A stretch of DNA of 64,000 bases from Pyrocephalus nanus (GCA_038380795.1 CM076259.1:60779938-60843937), one strand, 5' to 3'. Shown: positions 12,599 through 27,300, numbered from the stretch's first letter. The notes: generated by a model from the sequence alone, not told the origin. Made by a program: numbers and translations.

Positions 12599-15500
12599 GT
12601 AATTTAATTAAATCTCTAATTTCTAGATGTTAAAAAGTGAAAATTACTTTAAAAAGTTAAAAAAACCATTAATTACTTTAAAGCTGAAGGATAACTTTAT
12701 GAACCACAGGTTTTCATCAATAAAGATGCTTTTTTTAAAAAAAAGTTGGTCTAAATGTGATTTAATACTACTTTAGTATATTTAAGTGGCTCATGTCATA
12801 GCATTTAAAAATTGCAAGTTTTGTCTTAAATTAGTAATTCAGTATTATCTCTAATTCCTCCTTATCTTTGTCATGGAAAGTAAGTAAGGAATTGTGATAA
12901 TTAGATAATATGTAATTAACCAAAAGCTTGCTAATTTTTTTTGTTGCGCAATATAACTGCATTTTTACCTTGTGCTTTTAGAATATGAACTTTATTCATT
13001 TTTTTAATTTTCCTTTTTTTACAGTATTTCCTTTTTGTTACAAAAGGATATTTTTGGATAGTGTATGCGTTGTAAAAGTGACTAATAACACACTCATCTC
13101 TTGTACTGAAACATTTCCACAGTGATTTGAAGAAAAGCATTGTGTGTTAGATGTGGAAAGTACATATGTATAAGGTTCTGTGATACAGGTACAAGTGTTT
13201 CAGGAGTTGGAAATAGGGAAATTGCAGTGTCTGATATTTTCTGCTTTTCATTTAAGAATGGCAGCATTCATCATGTGATTTATTCTCATCTTTATAACTA
13301 ATGAATGCTGGAGTTCTGTTGGGAATATTTCAGAGACTCGCATATGATCTAGAGGAACTTATTAAGAAAAAGTTAATTTCAAAAATGTGACCTCAAAAGA
13401 AGGTAAAAGGATTATACAAGGCCCTTTTAATCTGAACACAAGAAAATTGCATTATGTATTTTCACTGTTGCCTACATATGACAGTATAATGAAGGCAGTT
13501 CTTTTTAATCTGTTTCAAGAATGCTGAAGTGAAAGAATATTTTATGTGATCTCTCCCACCATCCCCTTGGGGAGCAGACGGTAATGAAAAGATTTCACAT
13601 TAGGAAAGAATTCCAATTTTAATTCTTTGTTTTTTTCTGTATTTTAGAACTTAATTTGGAGGACAGAAAAAGTAGCAGATCATTTTTGCTATTTGTAGGG
13701 ATTTTGAGGGGGGAGACTTTATCTTACAGTTCCAATGAATGGTTCATCATAAATTTAATTTTACAGTTCAGTGTAATGGCTGGGTCTCTTAAGCTGTAAT
13801 AGGTCATTTAATTCTTGTAGTTATGTAATTTATTATGTTAGAATGATTTCATGATAAAGGTAAAATTTCACTTCAAAGAAGATCAAAATCTCAGTGTTTT
13901 GGACATGTAAACATGGAGTGTTTAAGCTGCCCCAAAGCTCAGTGTCTTCTGATGCATCACGAGTTATCAGTGAATTAGAATTAGATTTGTCTGTCTATAG
14001 CCTGTTGGGAAAGAAAAGGCCAAGAGCTGTTTCATTGCTGTCATGAGATCTTTCAGAAATGGAAATAGAACAGAAATATTTGTGAAGTTCCTTGCAGAGC
14101 CGTATTACAGATGGGTAGGTAAGCTAAGCCTTTATGAGTTTTTTTGTAATTTTGAATATCTATAAAAAAGCTTTCTGGAGAGACACCTTTTTGTTTTTTT
14201 CTGAATAGACATTTTCATATATAAATTTATTATCCCTCTTTTTTATTGCTTCCTTTGAAATTAGTGTTGAATGTTGTAGGATTTTTTAAAAAACTTTATT
14301 AAAATGTATTTGTTGAAGAGCTGCACAGAAACTCAAGCCCAAGGCCACATATCACCAGTCTGGTCTATGAACTAACCATCCTTATGAACCTAAATAAGCA
14401 TTAAGTTCTCTTGAAGAGAAAAACTTATTCTCTTAAACTCTAAATGAATGACTTGCAATTGTAAATATAAAATAGGTTTTCAGTACTCTAAGGATATTCT
14501 TTTTTATTAGCTGTTGGTAATTTGCAAATGTATATATTTTCCATAGATATTGAAAATACATGATGGTTTGGAATTAGCTGGTAGATGCTAGAACTTTGCT
14601 GTATGTTGGAGGGACATGTATTAGAACTGCAAAGTTGTGTAATAGCGAGTATGACAGCTGTCAGAGTTTCTCAAGAACTACAGATGGCGTGCTTAATGCT
14701 GCTTTTGATTGATGTGTTGTATGTTGCCTTACTGTCTCTGGAGAAATGAGTGAAAGGAGTGCAGTGAATTATTACTTTTTTTTTGAAAACAAGCCTCTCA
14801 TATGGGAAAGTGATAGATTCCACTTTTGGGTCCTAATACCCATAGGTATTGGGCTTTTTGGTGATACTTGTGTCCATGTTTAGTTCCTGAGAATTAACTT
14901 GAAATTCTGTTGCATTGGTTTTTAAAAGATTTAAAATTTGCCATGATTCATGTTGGTTTCTTTTCAGTTATTTAAAGAATTGAGTACATGCTATTTCCTG
15001 AGCTCCACAGGTTTGGAATAATACCCTGTTTAATCATGTAAAATGAAAACAAGAAAATAGCTAAGTAATTACTATGTTGTGCTGATGTGCATGGTCTCTT
15101 ACTTCTGTGGTTTTCAGCGTTCAGTTCTTGGGTTAAAATTGCTTTGCCCAGAATGATCCTGGGAAACTTCATGCAAGTGTAGAAAAATGCAATTGGCATC
15201 TAAATGTGTCCCACTGAGTATCAGACATTGTCATCTTGACCAAAGAATCACAAATACAAAATTCAGGAACATGAGCCTCTCTTTATAATGATGTGGAATG
15301 TAGATGATTCTAAAGCCATTACCTGTCAGATGAGAATTTCAGTACAATGAGGGACATGTTGAAATTGCTTTCTCTTAATGACCATATGATGCTTCTGATG
15401 GTATGCAGAAGGGATGTGCTGGATCATATGCAAAAGGAATCTTTTTAAGTGTATGGTTCTGACCCGTAATAAGAAACTAAATAGCAAGGCCCTGGCTGCA

Positions 15501-18500
15501 CTGGCAGCTTATCAAAAGTGTGGGAATTGAAGGACAATCAAATTGTGTCCAGTTTTGCCACTAACCTTTACTATAGCACCTTATCAGAGATTCTTGTAGA
15601 TCATTTTTTGAGACAAAACAATGTTTTTGTTTGATAAGAAAGGAATGGTGTCAGGTAAGTATCTGAAAGCCTGAAGATTGAGAAAATATCTGCTATGTCC
15701 CCTGGGAGGTATCTGAGAAAAAGGTACAATCTTTGTCTCTTGGAAAATTACCCCACCCAATTACCTAATCTCCTCTGTAATAGTGATAGAGTGACAAAGA
15801 GTCTGACTTTTTGGCTGGTACTGACTGAATAAGCAGGCAAGTGGCAGTATATGTGTGATAAATAGGGCTGCTGTTCCTACTGTATTTCTTAGTGACATGC
15901 AGTATTTGGATGGTGACATTCACTGGACTACATTGTTAATGTCACATGGACCTACAAATGATGCTACCCATACTGCTTACCCAAAAATGTTCACTTGTAT
16001 TGCACACACCCTCTCATCCTTTATGGGTTTAAAAAAAAAAAGTTTTTTTTTTTTTATTATTATTTTTGTTGCCTGTAAGTGTGGGCTTCAAAGTGTCAAA
16101 TTTACCACTCCAGTGCAGTTTTAATCTTCCTGGTAGTATCTCATCCCAGAGGTTTTAAAAATTATAAGAAGAGTGAATCATTATCACATGAGTATGTATA
16201 TGAAGTTATGGAAGTATTTTGATTTCACCTGCTCTTTCATAGAACCGATAGCAATGTAAATAATTGCAAAAACTTTCATACACATTTCTTCAAATTGTCA
16301 TTGCCACATCAGTATTCATACTAGTAGCAAAAAAGTAGACTTTTCCATTTTAACCTGCAAATTAATAACTTAATAAATTTGAGCTGTTATTATTGGTAAC
16401 TATGTTACAGAGTATTTTTTCTTATGCACTTTCAGTAGTGTTAACAAATATTCCTGTCAAAAGGAAAAAGTATTTGTTTTTTGGTGGGCTGAATGTTACT
16501 TTTATTACAAGTAAGATTTAGACCAAAACAAGGCTGTAAATTCAGTATGTTATTTGAAAGGCAAAATTTACAAGTTTTGGTTTGCATTTCTTATCATTCT
16601 CAGCTATGAACAAAGAAGGCATATCAGAAGTAGGATCTTCTAAGCATTTTTTTCAAAAAAGAAAATGAACAAAGTATTTTCAGTGTCTATGAAATTAGCT
16701 TTTTACAAAGACACAATTTTTTTGATATGCAGATTACACTAATGTAATATCTTAAGTCTTTTGGCACTTTTTGGGGCCTCTTCGGGTCAGAGAAATTAGC
16801 TTAATTTTTTTTAAAAGGAAAGAAGGACTTTCCCCACATACACACACACCTTCTTATTCTTTATATAGCTTGAAAAAAAGATAGACTTAAGTTATCATGA
16901 TAAGTACTAGAACAGTAATTTCTGTTGATAAAAGGTGGTGATAAAATGAAACCTTTCACAGCCAAGTGTTCCAGAAAGAGTTTACCCAAGAGTCTGTATT
17001 CCAGCGCATCAGAAGTGATGCAACGTGGTTTAGTGGGACAAATTATGAGAGACTTCTGCCATGTCTCTCAAATTTCCAGTCAGTTACATGGTGTAAATAT
17101 ACTGAACAGAAAAGAGTATGATGGTAAGAAATTGCCTTTTGGATCTCAAGTCATCATATGAAGATGCAGATTACAAAAGATTTAGCTGTGGCCCTTCCTG
17201 TGACTTTTGAGTCCTGCAAATGGACCTATTACTGCCTTTCAACCTCTTCCTCAGAAAACCAGGTCCACTATGGTGCAATGTCAGGCAGAATTATTCTAAA
17301 AATCCATGTTAATGTAGGAATTGAAAGTTAGGTAAAACAATAAAATAAAAGAAAGGAGGCTTTTGTATTCTAAAAGTAGCAGAACAAAGTAAAGGAAGCA
17401 ACCAAGCAGTTGAGTGTAGAGTGTTTTATCTTTTGTCCACCTGTTAGTTGATCAATTGGTAGTCATGTTTCTCAGTTTAATGAAAGGTATATTATAATTG
17501 CCACTTATGCTTGTTTTCTGATCACTTCACATAATCAGTTACTTCTTCATAGTTTCATCATGAGACATCCATGAAGTTGCAGTAAGTTTTATGAGATATG
17601 ACTCCTTTTTCCACCCTTTCCTTCTGGACTCGGTAATGTACATCGTTTGACCTACAGTGTGGAGTTAAGTGGTTCAGTACTCTGTCAATTGGAGTCCTGA
17701 AAGCATAATTCTGAGGTTCCTTTCATTTGAGTTTTGAATATAGTGCATATACACTACAGATTTCATTCCTTAATGCACTTCTGCAAACTTACTCTTGATT
17801 TTTTTTACCAGGGTCAAATTTGAGGAGGTTGGTTCTGAAATGCTGTCTGTTTTCACAGTCACTGCTGGGGCATGTAGAATGAAGGTGGTTTGTGCACACA
17901 AGCAGCTGGTTATGCTTTTGTTGTTCCACTTCTGTCTTACTGTGTTTATTCTGTGTGCATGATTTTGACAGCTGTATGATTTAATCATATGGCTTCACAG
18001 ACATAAAAAAGTCAGTCCATAAATGTAATGATTAAGTATATGTACCTTTTTAGTTCTCACCAGCAGTAATTTCAGTCCCATAAATAAGAAGGGCAGTGCT
18101 TGCAATAGATGGGTGGGTGGGTAGGTGATTGTCTTTGAGACTTGGGTTGGAGTCACGTACTTTTTCAGTATTTGAAGATATCTTGTTTTAGCTTCATATT
18201 TTTATTTCACAACATCAGTAAAATTCTGGTAACTGCAGTGGAAATACATTCACCATTACTGAAAAGCTATTTATTTTTCTGTCTACAGCTACATTACAGA
18301 AGTTTAAAAATACATAAAATATAAACATTTTACATAAAGAATGAATGAATTAACACCAAATTATCCATTGTCACAGAACACACAAAAGTAATCACGTGTT
18401 TCTAGGACTTTCTGAGATTTCACTGAATTCCACTAAAACACAGCATGGCAGTTTCTGTAAGGAAGCTTCTTCTGCATGTCTTGGCTGTTTATGTACGCTC

Positions 18501-20342
18501 TGGCTTCTCCTGTATGCTTCTTGGGATGATAATCTCTGGTTAGCAAGTTCATCACTCTGTAAAAATTCAACCTATTATCAACTCTCATTCTCTAACTCTG
18601 AAATTACTTCCTTCTCCATTTGACTGCAGTAGGGATTGTTTTGGGGATTCTGGGACAAAGATTAAAACAAAATTCCTTGTTTTAAAGTTCTTGCAAGTTT
18701 CTTTTAATGTAAATTTAAGTTAAATGTATAATAGATATTTATTTTTGGGATATATCTGCAACAAGTAGGAATTGAGTCTTGTATGCCCTTATAAAATTAA
18801 TTCAACATTTGCTGGGTTTATTGGTGTCTTTGGTAAAAGTGCAATATATTACACAGTTGGTAGTCCCGAGTGGTTTGCCCTAAAACTTGTTTCTCTGGTA
18901 AGCAGCTTGTGGATGTAGGTGTTCTTGAATACAGTACTTATCCTATCCGGTTTTTAAGCAAGATCAGCATGTTTTGTGCTGTTTGTGAGTTTTCATACTC
19001 AAGAAAATGACAAATACAGTTGCATTGAAGTCTGTTATCACACTAGAATTTTGAGTTTAAAAAATTTTGAAAAATGACTGCAAAATCAATGTTGTTGCTA
19101 GGCAGATTGGTTTCCCCTCTCTGTATCTGCTGGCCTAAGTAAAAAAATTTTGCAGTTTTTGACCCCTGGTTAAGCTAGAACCAGTCATGGTAAGCAAAAA
19201 AAAACAGTGTTACTCTTTTCTTTGTGTATGAATGACAGTTCTGACTTCCAGTTTTACTAGTCACGTTTCAAGATAGAAGGACCTTTTGAATATTTTAAAG
19301 TTAATTTTATTTCAAACTGGACCTTGAAACTTTATGCTAACAGAAAACAGACATTGAACTTCCATGTCTTGGTTTATTTGGTGTACTGTGAGTTCACTGA
19401 GGAAGTGAGAATGAAAAGCTACTGAAACATATTGTTCCTCTCAAACAGGGGAACTCTTATTACATGTAATTTTGTTCAGTAAGTATTCATTACCTTAGTA
19501 AGGCCTTATTTGCAATGTAAAATGGTGTATCTTAGATTGTGTTTTGAAAGTACTAGTGTTGCTTGCTTTGATTTTAATGTTAAATATAGTGTGAGCATAT
19601 TGATATTATTATTGCATAGTACACTTCATTTTGTATAGCTAGTCTAGAGTAAATTACCACATCAAGTCATTGATACTTTCCAAAGAAGATATGGGAATCT
19701 AACCTGCTAATAATTAAAAAATGCTATCTAAGGAATTTAACGTCCAGTTCTGCAGTCTAGAAACTATTAAAGTTTAGTTAGTGCTACATTGACTTTTTCA
19801 GTTTCTATCCCAGGGTATCATTTAAGTTGATATATGAATTCTAAGTTTTAAATTATTACGTTAGAGAATTTTGCACACTTCTAATGATTTCTGTAAGTAC
19901 TTTTTCTTGATGCTTCATATTGCTGCTGCTTGTGCTTTTAACAGCTTTCTAACCCACTGTTTGCTATTATATAAGTTGGATTTTACAGCTGGTTCCATTT
20001 AAGCATTTCAATGAGGCCCAGATGGCCAAAGGTGTGCAGATCTCAGTGGAATGAGTGGATCACTTGCACCTCCTCACCCTTGTGAATCTGGGAATAATTC
20101 TGGAAGGATCTGAAGGCCTGAACTCTTCTAGCTTAACATTCTGATGTTATATGATAGCTTCAGTATTTAGAGGAAATAAAAGAAAGATGGGATGTCTAGT
20201 GAGTAAGGCAATACTCAGAAGAAGCTATTCCTACGTGTTTATGCTAGAATATTGTGATAGTTTATTTATCAATATCTTTCTATTTTTGTATTTTTAATTT
20301 TTTGCACTCTTTTTCTGTTCTAATGGCTGCCCTTCGGGATAG
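12599..20342 (+). other. LRCH1 intron
   Basis: 7.7 kb AT-rich intron. Simple A/T runs occur at about 16030-16063. No exon or clear mobile element was recognised. Confidence 0.75.
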
Positions 20343-20549
20343 GCTGACCTCTGCTCTCCGTATGACATCCTGCAGTCGGATATTCGTCACATTCGAAAGA
20401 CTGTTGACACTCTGCTCGCCCTCGGGGAGAAACCCCCACAATCAACTTCTACTTTTCGCTCCTGGGATCTATTAGGCTTTTGTCTTTTTCATATACTTTT
20501 TATAGTCTTGATGTATATAACTTATCACTGGAATTTGCTAACAGCATAA
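20343..20549 (+). CDS. LRCH1: LRCH1 alternative last exon A: CH end plus membrane anchor
   Basis: The acceptor is GGGATAG. Sixty-eight codons and TAA follow in phase 0 after the exon at 12521. Residues 1-30 (LCSPYDILQSDIRHIRKTVD, then TLLALGEK) are the last CH helices. A Ser/Thr/Pro spacer follows, then about 21 hydrophobic residues (LLGFCLFHILFIVLMYITYH) and the short tail WNLLTA. This predicts a C-terminal tail-anchored membrane isoform, as in other LRCH proteins. GC content is raised at its 5' end. No strong polyadenylation signal lies close downstream; the nearest AATAAA seen is at 21943-21948. Confidence 0.96.
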   Translation, partial: ADLCSPYDILQSDIRHIRKTVDTLLALGEKPPQSTSTFRSWDLLGFCLFHILFIVLMYITYHWNLLTA

Positions 20550-21339
20550 CCTGTTCGCATGTGCACAAAAACTTTCTGCTTTGTCTCTGACAAATTACAG
20601 GTACTTAATTTCCTTCCTTTGCCTTACAAACTTCTCCCTTTCCCTTGCTTCCCTTCCTTATAATATCTTTATTAATCTCTTGAAATAGGAGAGAGAAGGA
20701 GTAGCATCTTGAAGGCAAGTCCCATGTCTTCTATCCCCTCTAGCTCTAGTTTAAGAACTTATGTACCTCTATATTTATAGTTTTTCTTTCATGTTGCCTA
20801 GACTACACACTAAATGTGTTAAAGCAGTGAAGCTACTCTTATTCCACTTTTGGGTGTAGGCTAGATATGTATCATAAGCTAAACAGAACTAAGCCTCTTT
20901 CTTTTTGTGAAAATCCAAGAATGATGGAGATATGGAAGCAACTGAGGTGGCACTTCAAGAGATAATAGTATTTTCTGTATTGGTGCCATTTATCTTGGCA
21001 TATGTTGTATTACAAGCACTTAGAGAACTATCTTTCAGATTACTGGGTTTTTTAATTCTTTATATTAACAAGAGTACTGTAACTTTAAAGATTGTTGCTC
21101 ATCTCTCCTGTTCTGGTTAAATTCCATGCTGGAGTAGTTATGTTTTCCTACTTATATTTTGGTTTTCTCCAGATTCCATAAAATAATCTTTTTCTTCTGC
21201 TGCACAAAGCAGTGTTGTACTGCTTTCAAACATTTGCTACGTTACACCCCAAAGATGACTGTAAGTTAGCATTGGGTATGAGCAAACCATAGAATGCAGG
21301 GACTTGAGAATGTTTCAGGATGAAGATCATACATTACAG

Positions 21340-21462
21340 CCTGACGCAGTGAGACAGACTGAGAATAAGCTGTTAAACTCCTGTATCTGCCATTCTTATG
21401 TGTGGCGTCAAGCAAGTCACGTCACTATCTTCTCTGTTTCATCACCTGTGAAAATGCAGGCA
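21340..21462 (+). mobile_element. MIR-like CORE-SINE remnant
   Basis: The stretch GTCAAGCAAGTCACGTCACT, then TCTCTGTTTCATCACCTGTG and AAAATG, follows the order of the conserved 3' half of MIR-type SINEs (CAAGTCACTTAAC...CTCTGT...TCATCTGTAAAATG). It is old and diverged, + orientation. Confidence 0.6.
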
Positions 21463-21489
21463 CTGTTTGTTTGTTTGTGTTTATAGCAA

Positions 21490-21665
21490 AGACAGTGTAG
21501 CTCAGAAAACAGATCATCTGGACAGACTCCAGCTTTTCTATCCTGGGAGGTTTTAAAGAAAAGGTTAGGCATACATTAGCCAGGAGGTGTTTTGGTATGT
21601 TTGAATTCTGGCTATGGTTGGACTGCCAGACTGATGACCTCCATTTCCCTTCTAGTTCTGTGTTC
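21490..21665 (+). mobile_element. CR1 LINE fragment, old (3' end)
   Basis: A GGAGGTTTTAAAG segment, AGCCAGGAGGTGTTTTGGT, a GGTTGGACTG box, GATGACCTCC and TTCTAGTTCTGTGTTCTGT occur in the order of the CR1 3' end in + orientation. It is a diverged copy directly downstream of the MIR-like remnant. Confidence 0.6.
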
Positions 21666-21765
21666 TGTTCATCTGCTGTGAAACTTCAAATAAGACAATT
21701 TTTTTTGTTGTTGTTTTGCTCCTTATTGACATGAAATATACAAATGAAAATTGATTGAAAAATAT

Positions 21766-21847
21766 AAACCTATAATGACATTGCAGTATTAACCTAGATG
21801 CTGTTTAAACCTATAATGACATGGCAGTGTTGGCCTAGATGCTGCTG
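21766..21847. repeat. 41-bp tandem duplication
   Basis: 21766-21806 and 21807-21847 are two adjacent copies of a 41-base unit beginning AAACCTATAATGACAT and ending CTAGATGCTG plus three bases. They differ at only a handful of positions. Confidence 0.9.
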
Positions 21848-24309
21848 ACTAAATTTGTAACGTAGTCTCAGGCTATCTAACCAAAGGACCTCAGTTTCAT
21901 GTCTTGGCAATACATGCATTCACTTCTCACTGTCTAGTGTATAATAAAATTACCTATAAACTTTTAGTGGATAACTAGCACAGGAACTTACATGTTACTG
22001 ATTATTCTGGCCATGTGGCTATGATTTAATGCTGCACTATAAATATCCCCATTCCATAGATACTTGTAAAATTTTGTAAAAAAAATTCTAAGCGCAGTTC
22101 TATGCCTAGTTTCTGTGCCTCAAATATATATCCACACACATATATATACATGTACATATATAGTTTGAAATGTGTCATTAGATACGTATTTTAGGATTAA
22201 AAAATTAGTTTCAGGCAATGGATAAATCAAGTATTTCAAAGGATTTAGTGTCTAGCAGCTTCCACTGCATACGTATAACAACTGTTTTATAAAGGGTGTC
22301 TGTCATCTGGGACCAGACAAGTTCAGTGAGTCCTTCTAAGCTCTTGATACTTGAGAATTGGGACTAGTTATTTGGGTGTGCAGCTATAGACTTGTGCCCT
22401 CATCCTGCACAGGCCTGTCTTTTAACTGTGTGCCTGGTTGCAGTGATACCAATACCAGACACTTGTTTACTCAGAGACAGAGCTTGACGTTTAAGCTTCT
22501 GCTTTCGGCAGATCTTTGTCTTGATGTTGATGTTCTTGTTTTAACAGTGTTGCTTTTCTACTGAAACTTAGAAGGTGACATAATGCTTGAATCAGTTCAG
22601 AATCTGTTTAATTCTGTGTTTCCCTATAATCCAGTGTAGGTGATTGAGACAAAAGTGATGTGTTCTGTAGGGCTGAGATTTCGCTACTGCTCCCATAAGC
22701 GGCAAACAGGCCTCCTGTTGATGCCGTGTGTTGTGCCCTTCTTACATAGTGCTGAACTGCATGCATGAGTACATTTTTTTGAAGCTAGAAAGTCGTGGAG
22801 AAAGTTTTTGCTACCATCCTGTAGTACACATCTGTCTCATTGTCTAATATCACGTCTGATTATCCACCGTAACCAGTAACTTTGGTGTGGCAGGTAAGAG
22901 AAGGAGTAGATTAGTGTGTTTTGCGTTTTCAGTGTGCAGAAATGGAAGTTCATGTCTTCATTCTTTTTGAATGTTTTGTCAGAGTAGACACTGGGTTAGA
23001 AACTGAACTATTGTCATGCCAGTGTAGACCAGATGAATCTATCCCAGTCATGGTGACACATAATTCCAACACTTGTCCAAAGTTTTAACTTTGCATATGC
23101 TTACCATGCAAACAGAGCTGTTGTTTAGTTACTTAGAGTACATTTTCTGTGGGTTCTCAGCTATGACAATATACAGTAAGTAAAGTGTAATATTACAGGC
23201 ATTTTCTTGTAATTAGAGATGGTGAAGCCGTCTTGAACGAGACTGTGACAAACAAACAACAGATATACTTACTTCATGGCAAGCACATGCTACCATACAT
23301 GTACCTTATCCAGTTTTGTATTTTTTTGGGGTTGTTATTGATTACACTTCCAAATATATATAAATCTTACACGGAAAGAAATAGTGAAATATGCCCTTAC
23401 ATTTTCTAAATGTGAGTATAGTAAAATTTCTCAAAATATATTTCAAATATAATGAAAACATGAAAATCTGTGTGCTCATCCCTGAAGGCAGTAATTCTTC
23501 CACTAAGTGGGGAAGTGAAAACTGAAATATAGATGTAGCTCATTAATCTACTCTAATGGGTTCTTTGTTAAATTCAGACTCCTGTTTCTGTGCTGCTGTT
23601 CCTGTGGTTTCAGTACTTGGGAAACAAACAGTTCGACTGTTTGGTGGTTCTTCACCTTTGAGAGATCCCAATGTGGTGACAATCAGTCATACACAATTGG
23701 TATTTACTTCTCACATAAGTTGATCACCTGGGGTTTAAAAAAACCTGTGCACTGTAGTTCACCCCCATATTCATTAATAACATAATTATATTTGCTGGTC
23801 TGTTTCTTTTCCCATTCAGTTTTTTTCCATTGCAATGATCATCAAAGGTTTTCAAGCCATGATTTCTTAATAAATTGGTTTCCAATCTGTACTGTATCCA
23901 CCATATTGATTGCTCTTTTATCTCATCCATACTGCAATAAAGTAATAAATACAACTTGTAGTGGATATACTTGCAGGTAAAATGTGTTTGCACTGGATTG
24001 AAAGTGGTATTTTGATGTGAGGATTTGGCCTTCTTTTTCCTTGAGCTAGAAAAAAGATGAATATTTTCAAGTGTACTGTAATGCAGTATAATAGTCCTTC
24101 ATATGTCTCTTGCTTGTATATTAGCAAGTTTTTACAGCTGATAGCTGTATATAGATCCCATTATGTTCCTAATAAGTTTTCTGAAAGTTATGCTTAATGT
24201 GAATGGGGATTGAATTAGATCTGAGCAAATATGCAGTACAGTTTTCTACTCAGTATACATTTGTAAGTTTCCAAAGTATTGCTATATAATTTTTTTAAAT
24301 TTTACTCCT

Positions 24310-24396
24310 GTTAAAAAAAAAAAAAACCCAAACCAACAAAAAAACCCCAACAACAACCAACCAACCAAACAAAAACAACCAAACCAAAAAAAGGGT
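24310..24396. repeat. A/C-only low-complexity tract
   Basis: A run of more than 80 bases contains only A and C after an initial poly(A), with CCAA and CAACAA units. It is the strand complement in style of the T/G-only tract at 6415-6474. Confidence 0.85.
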
Positions 24397-27300
24397 CCTG
24401 TATGAAGGCTGAGATAAAAATAGTACAGCTGGGTTTATGAACCTTTACCATTTCTAGCACATAAGCTGCTTTATGCAGAAAGAGTGGTAGAAAAATACTT
24501 TAAGGTAATGAACCATTCTACTTTGATGATATAAAGCACTCATGTCATCACTCTGTCTCTCAGAATTAAATGTATAATGATATGGTATAATTAGTATTTC
24601 CCCTTAAGTATTCATTTTCTTGTTAGGTTTCATGTGTGTCTGTCTTTATTAAGATTTTTGTTCCTTGCAGTTTCAGGGCATTGTTTTCTAAACATGTTAG
24701 AATAAAACTGATATTTTTGTAAAATATAGGGTCTACTTTTAAAGTTTTATGGTTGAAGGCTAGAATTTATAAAGACTCTGAAGCCCACCATCTACAGTTA
24801 CAGTTGTGTAAATATTTGCAGTTTATTGAGTCATCAGAAAATGCACATATCCAGACATCTAACTGACTATGCCTCCAAATACAAAATTGCAGCCATAGTA
24901 TTGAAGGTCAAAGAGTTTGTTGTTTGTTTTTTTTTTTCTTTGTTAAATCTGGCCATAAATGTACACTTTAGAAAAGTACTAATCTTTCCATTGGAAATTA
25001 AAAGAAAAAAACAAAATATGCCTATGGTCTGAATTACTGTACTTTTTTAATCTTCTGCTCTTTTCTTTTGTACTTCAAATGGTACCTTCAGAGCATTTGG
25101 ACACACGCAGACATCAACAGTAATCGTTGAAAAATATATAGAAAGACATAATTCCAAATTTTCTTATATGAAAAAGTAAATATTTGCTATAGCTTTTTCA
25201 ACTCTCTAGAAAGAAAATTGACCTTGACCTAACAAAATGTCAAAAGTATTGTATATTGGACATAAGTTTGGTTAAAGGTAATGCCCTGATGTTACTTTTA
25301 GTGACCTCCCATTGCGGAGTAGTTGGCTCCGAACATGAAATGTTGTGCATTACATGAACTTAGTTTTTTTAATTTGTGCTTGGATAAATTGCTTATTCCA
25401 GTATTACATTTTTTTAATGAATATTTTATTTTCCCCCTGTAGATCTGAAATGACATATTCTACAAATAACAGGGAAGAAAGATGTTGCCAAATTGTAGAA
25501 TGCCATTTCTCTTTATTTTTACTAACAAATACAGTTGGGCCCTGCTGTTACTATGACATGGTCACTTTACTGCTTGTCCATCTGATATTATGGCAGCAAT
25601 GTCTTTTTTGCTAAGTACTTACTCTATCTGAATTGCCAAGCTGCTTGCCCTACCATAAACTAATTCTAGCAGTTGTCTTGACTTTGAAGTCATGTGGTGT
25701 CAACGAAAATAGATGTGTCTGTGGAGCGTGTCACGTATCCTTGTGGGATTAGTGTCTTTGTGTATTCCTGGCTTTCTTCTACGCTGTCTAATTCAGACAT
25801 TTTGTTCCAGGATTAGAAACTTGCTCTGGCAAGCACATGCACACGTGTATGTTAGTGGATACACCTGTTGTACTGTCTCTCTGTGTTGGTTTGTGATTCA
25901 ACCTCCTGGCTGCTGCCTCCTTTTTGTGCACCTTTTAATATTTTTGCCATCAGGAGGGGTTTGTTCTTTTGCTTCATGCTGAGTTTAAAAACATCTATAT
26001 CCATTCAAAAAGGCTATGTGTCTGTAGAAAGTGGTTTGCTTGCAACAAGTATGTAAGTTCTTTTGTGTTATTAGGGAGAAAATAAAAATATATTAGAACT
26101 TCATTTTTATAGTAGATAGAGAAGGGAGATGCTGCTGTGAGTGTAGTGGCAGCCCTTCCCACCACAATTGTTTTAAAAGGCTTTTAGACTGGTCTTGAGA
26201 ATTAGTAGACAGTTCTTCTGTCTGTTTTTCTGGGGTTTGTTCAGTGATGGTTTCAAGAGGGGTGTTTTTAGAGAGACAAGACATACTTCTATATTGAAGT
26301 GTTATGGATTTGAATCTATTGTAAAAGGGACAAAAATCTTATCAAAGGTTGAGAGAAGTGGGTGAGGCTGAATTTCCACAGAGTCATGGGTAAGTTCTCT
26401 TCTTGCTTGGTCAGGCATATTGCCTCAAAATACCAGGATTTAAGAAAAGTTTTGAAATCTTTATGGCTTGCAGTTTCACAGCTCTGCTGTCACTGGTTTC
26501 CAGAAAGCAGTTTTGGTGGGTTAGGGAGTGAGGCAGAGTGTGGAAAATGGACTGGTCTGCAGGGACAGTGGCTGAACCTGAGTACAGAGACACCCAGGAT
26601 CTTGGCCCCAAGTAACTGCTGTTATGCTGAGTTATTATTGGTGTGCTCTGGATTCCACTCTTGGCAGGATTTGATTTTTCTTATTCTGAGAAGTAAATAC
26701 GTGATTCATAAACTCTGATTTGAAAGTGTGTGAGGCAGGGCTGATGAAAGCCATTTACAAAGTTTTGAAGATAGTGGTTAGGGCTTAGATAAAAGAATTG
26801 ATGTGTGACACGTTAAGATGAAGTCTGTCGTTTTTAGGAGATGGTGTCTGTCTCATTGTCCAGTTTGGAAAGTTCATCATAGCCACGTGTTTATCTGCAG
26901 AGTTATAAAGCATTAGCCAAGTTCCACCTGCTTCTTAAGAGAAGGCTGTCAATTACATGTTTCAAGCACTGATGAAGAATGATGTATAGTATAAAATGCT
27001 ACATACTGGGAAACTTCTCAGTCCTTGAACACTGGGCAAGGAGCTGAAGCAGAGAGGGGCAGGATGGCAGACAGCAGCAGGAGGCATTTTCCCACAAGTG
27101 TTTGGTCAACGTGAATCTGAATCCACAAACTCAATGGAAGTGGATTCAGCATTAGCAGATCACCAGAATGTTAGAGCATCTTCCCTATGGGAAAATGTGT
27201 GTTGTCCATCTCCTGCAGACCTACTCAGCCAAGTTCCTTGAAGATTATCTGTTTGAAGTTGTTTCTTGGGTCATAAAAAAAAATAAACACAAAATATTAA

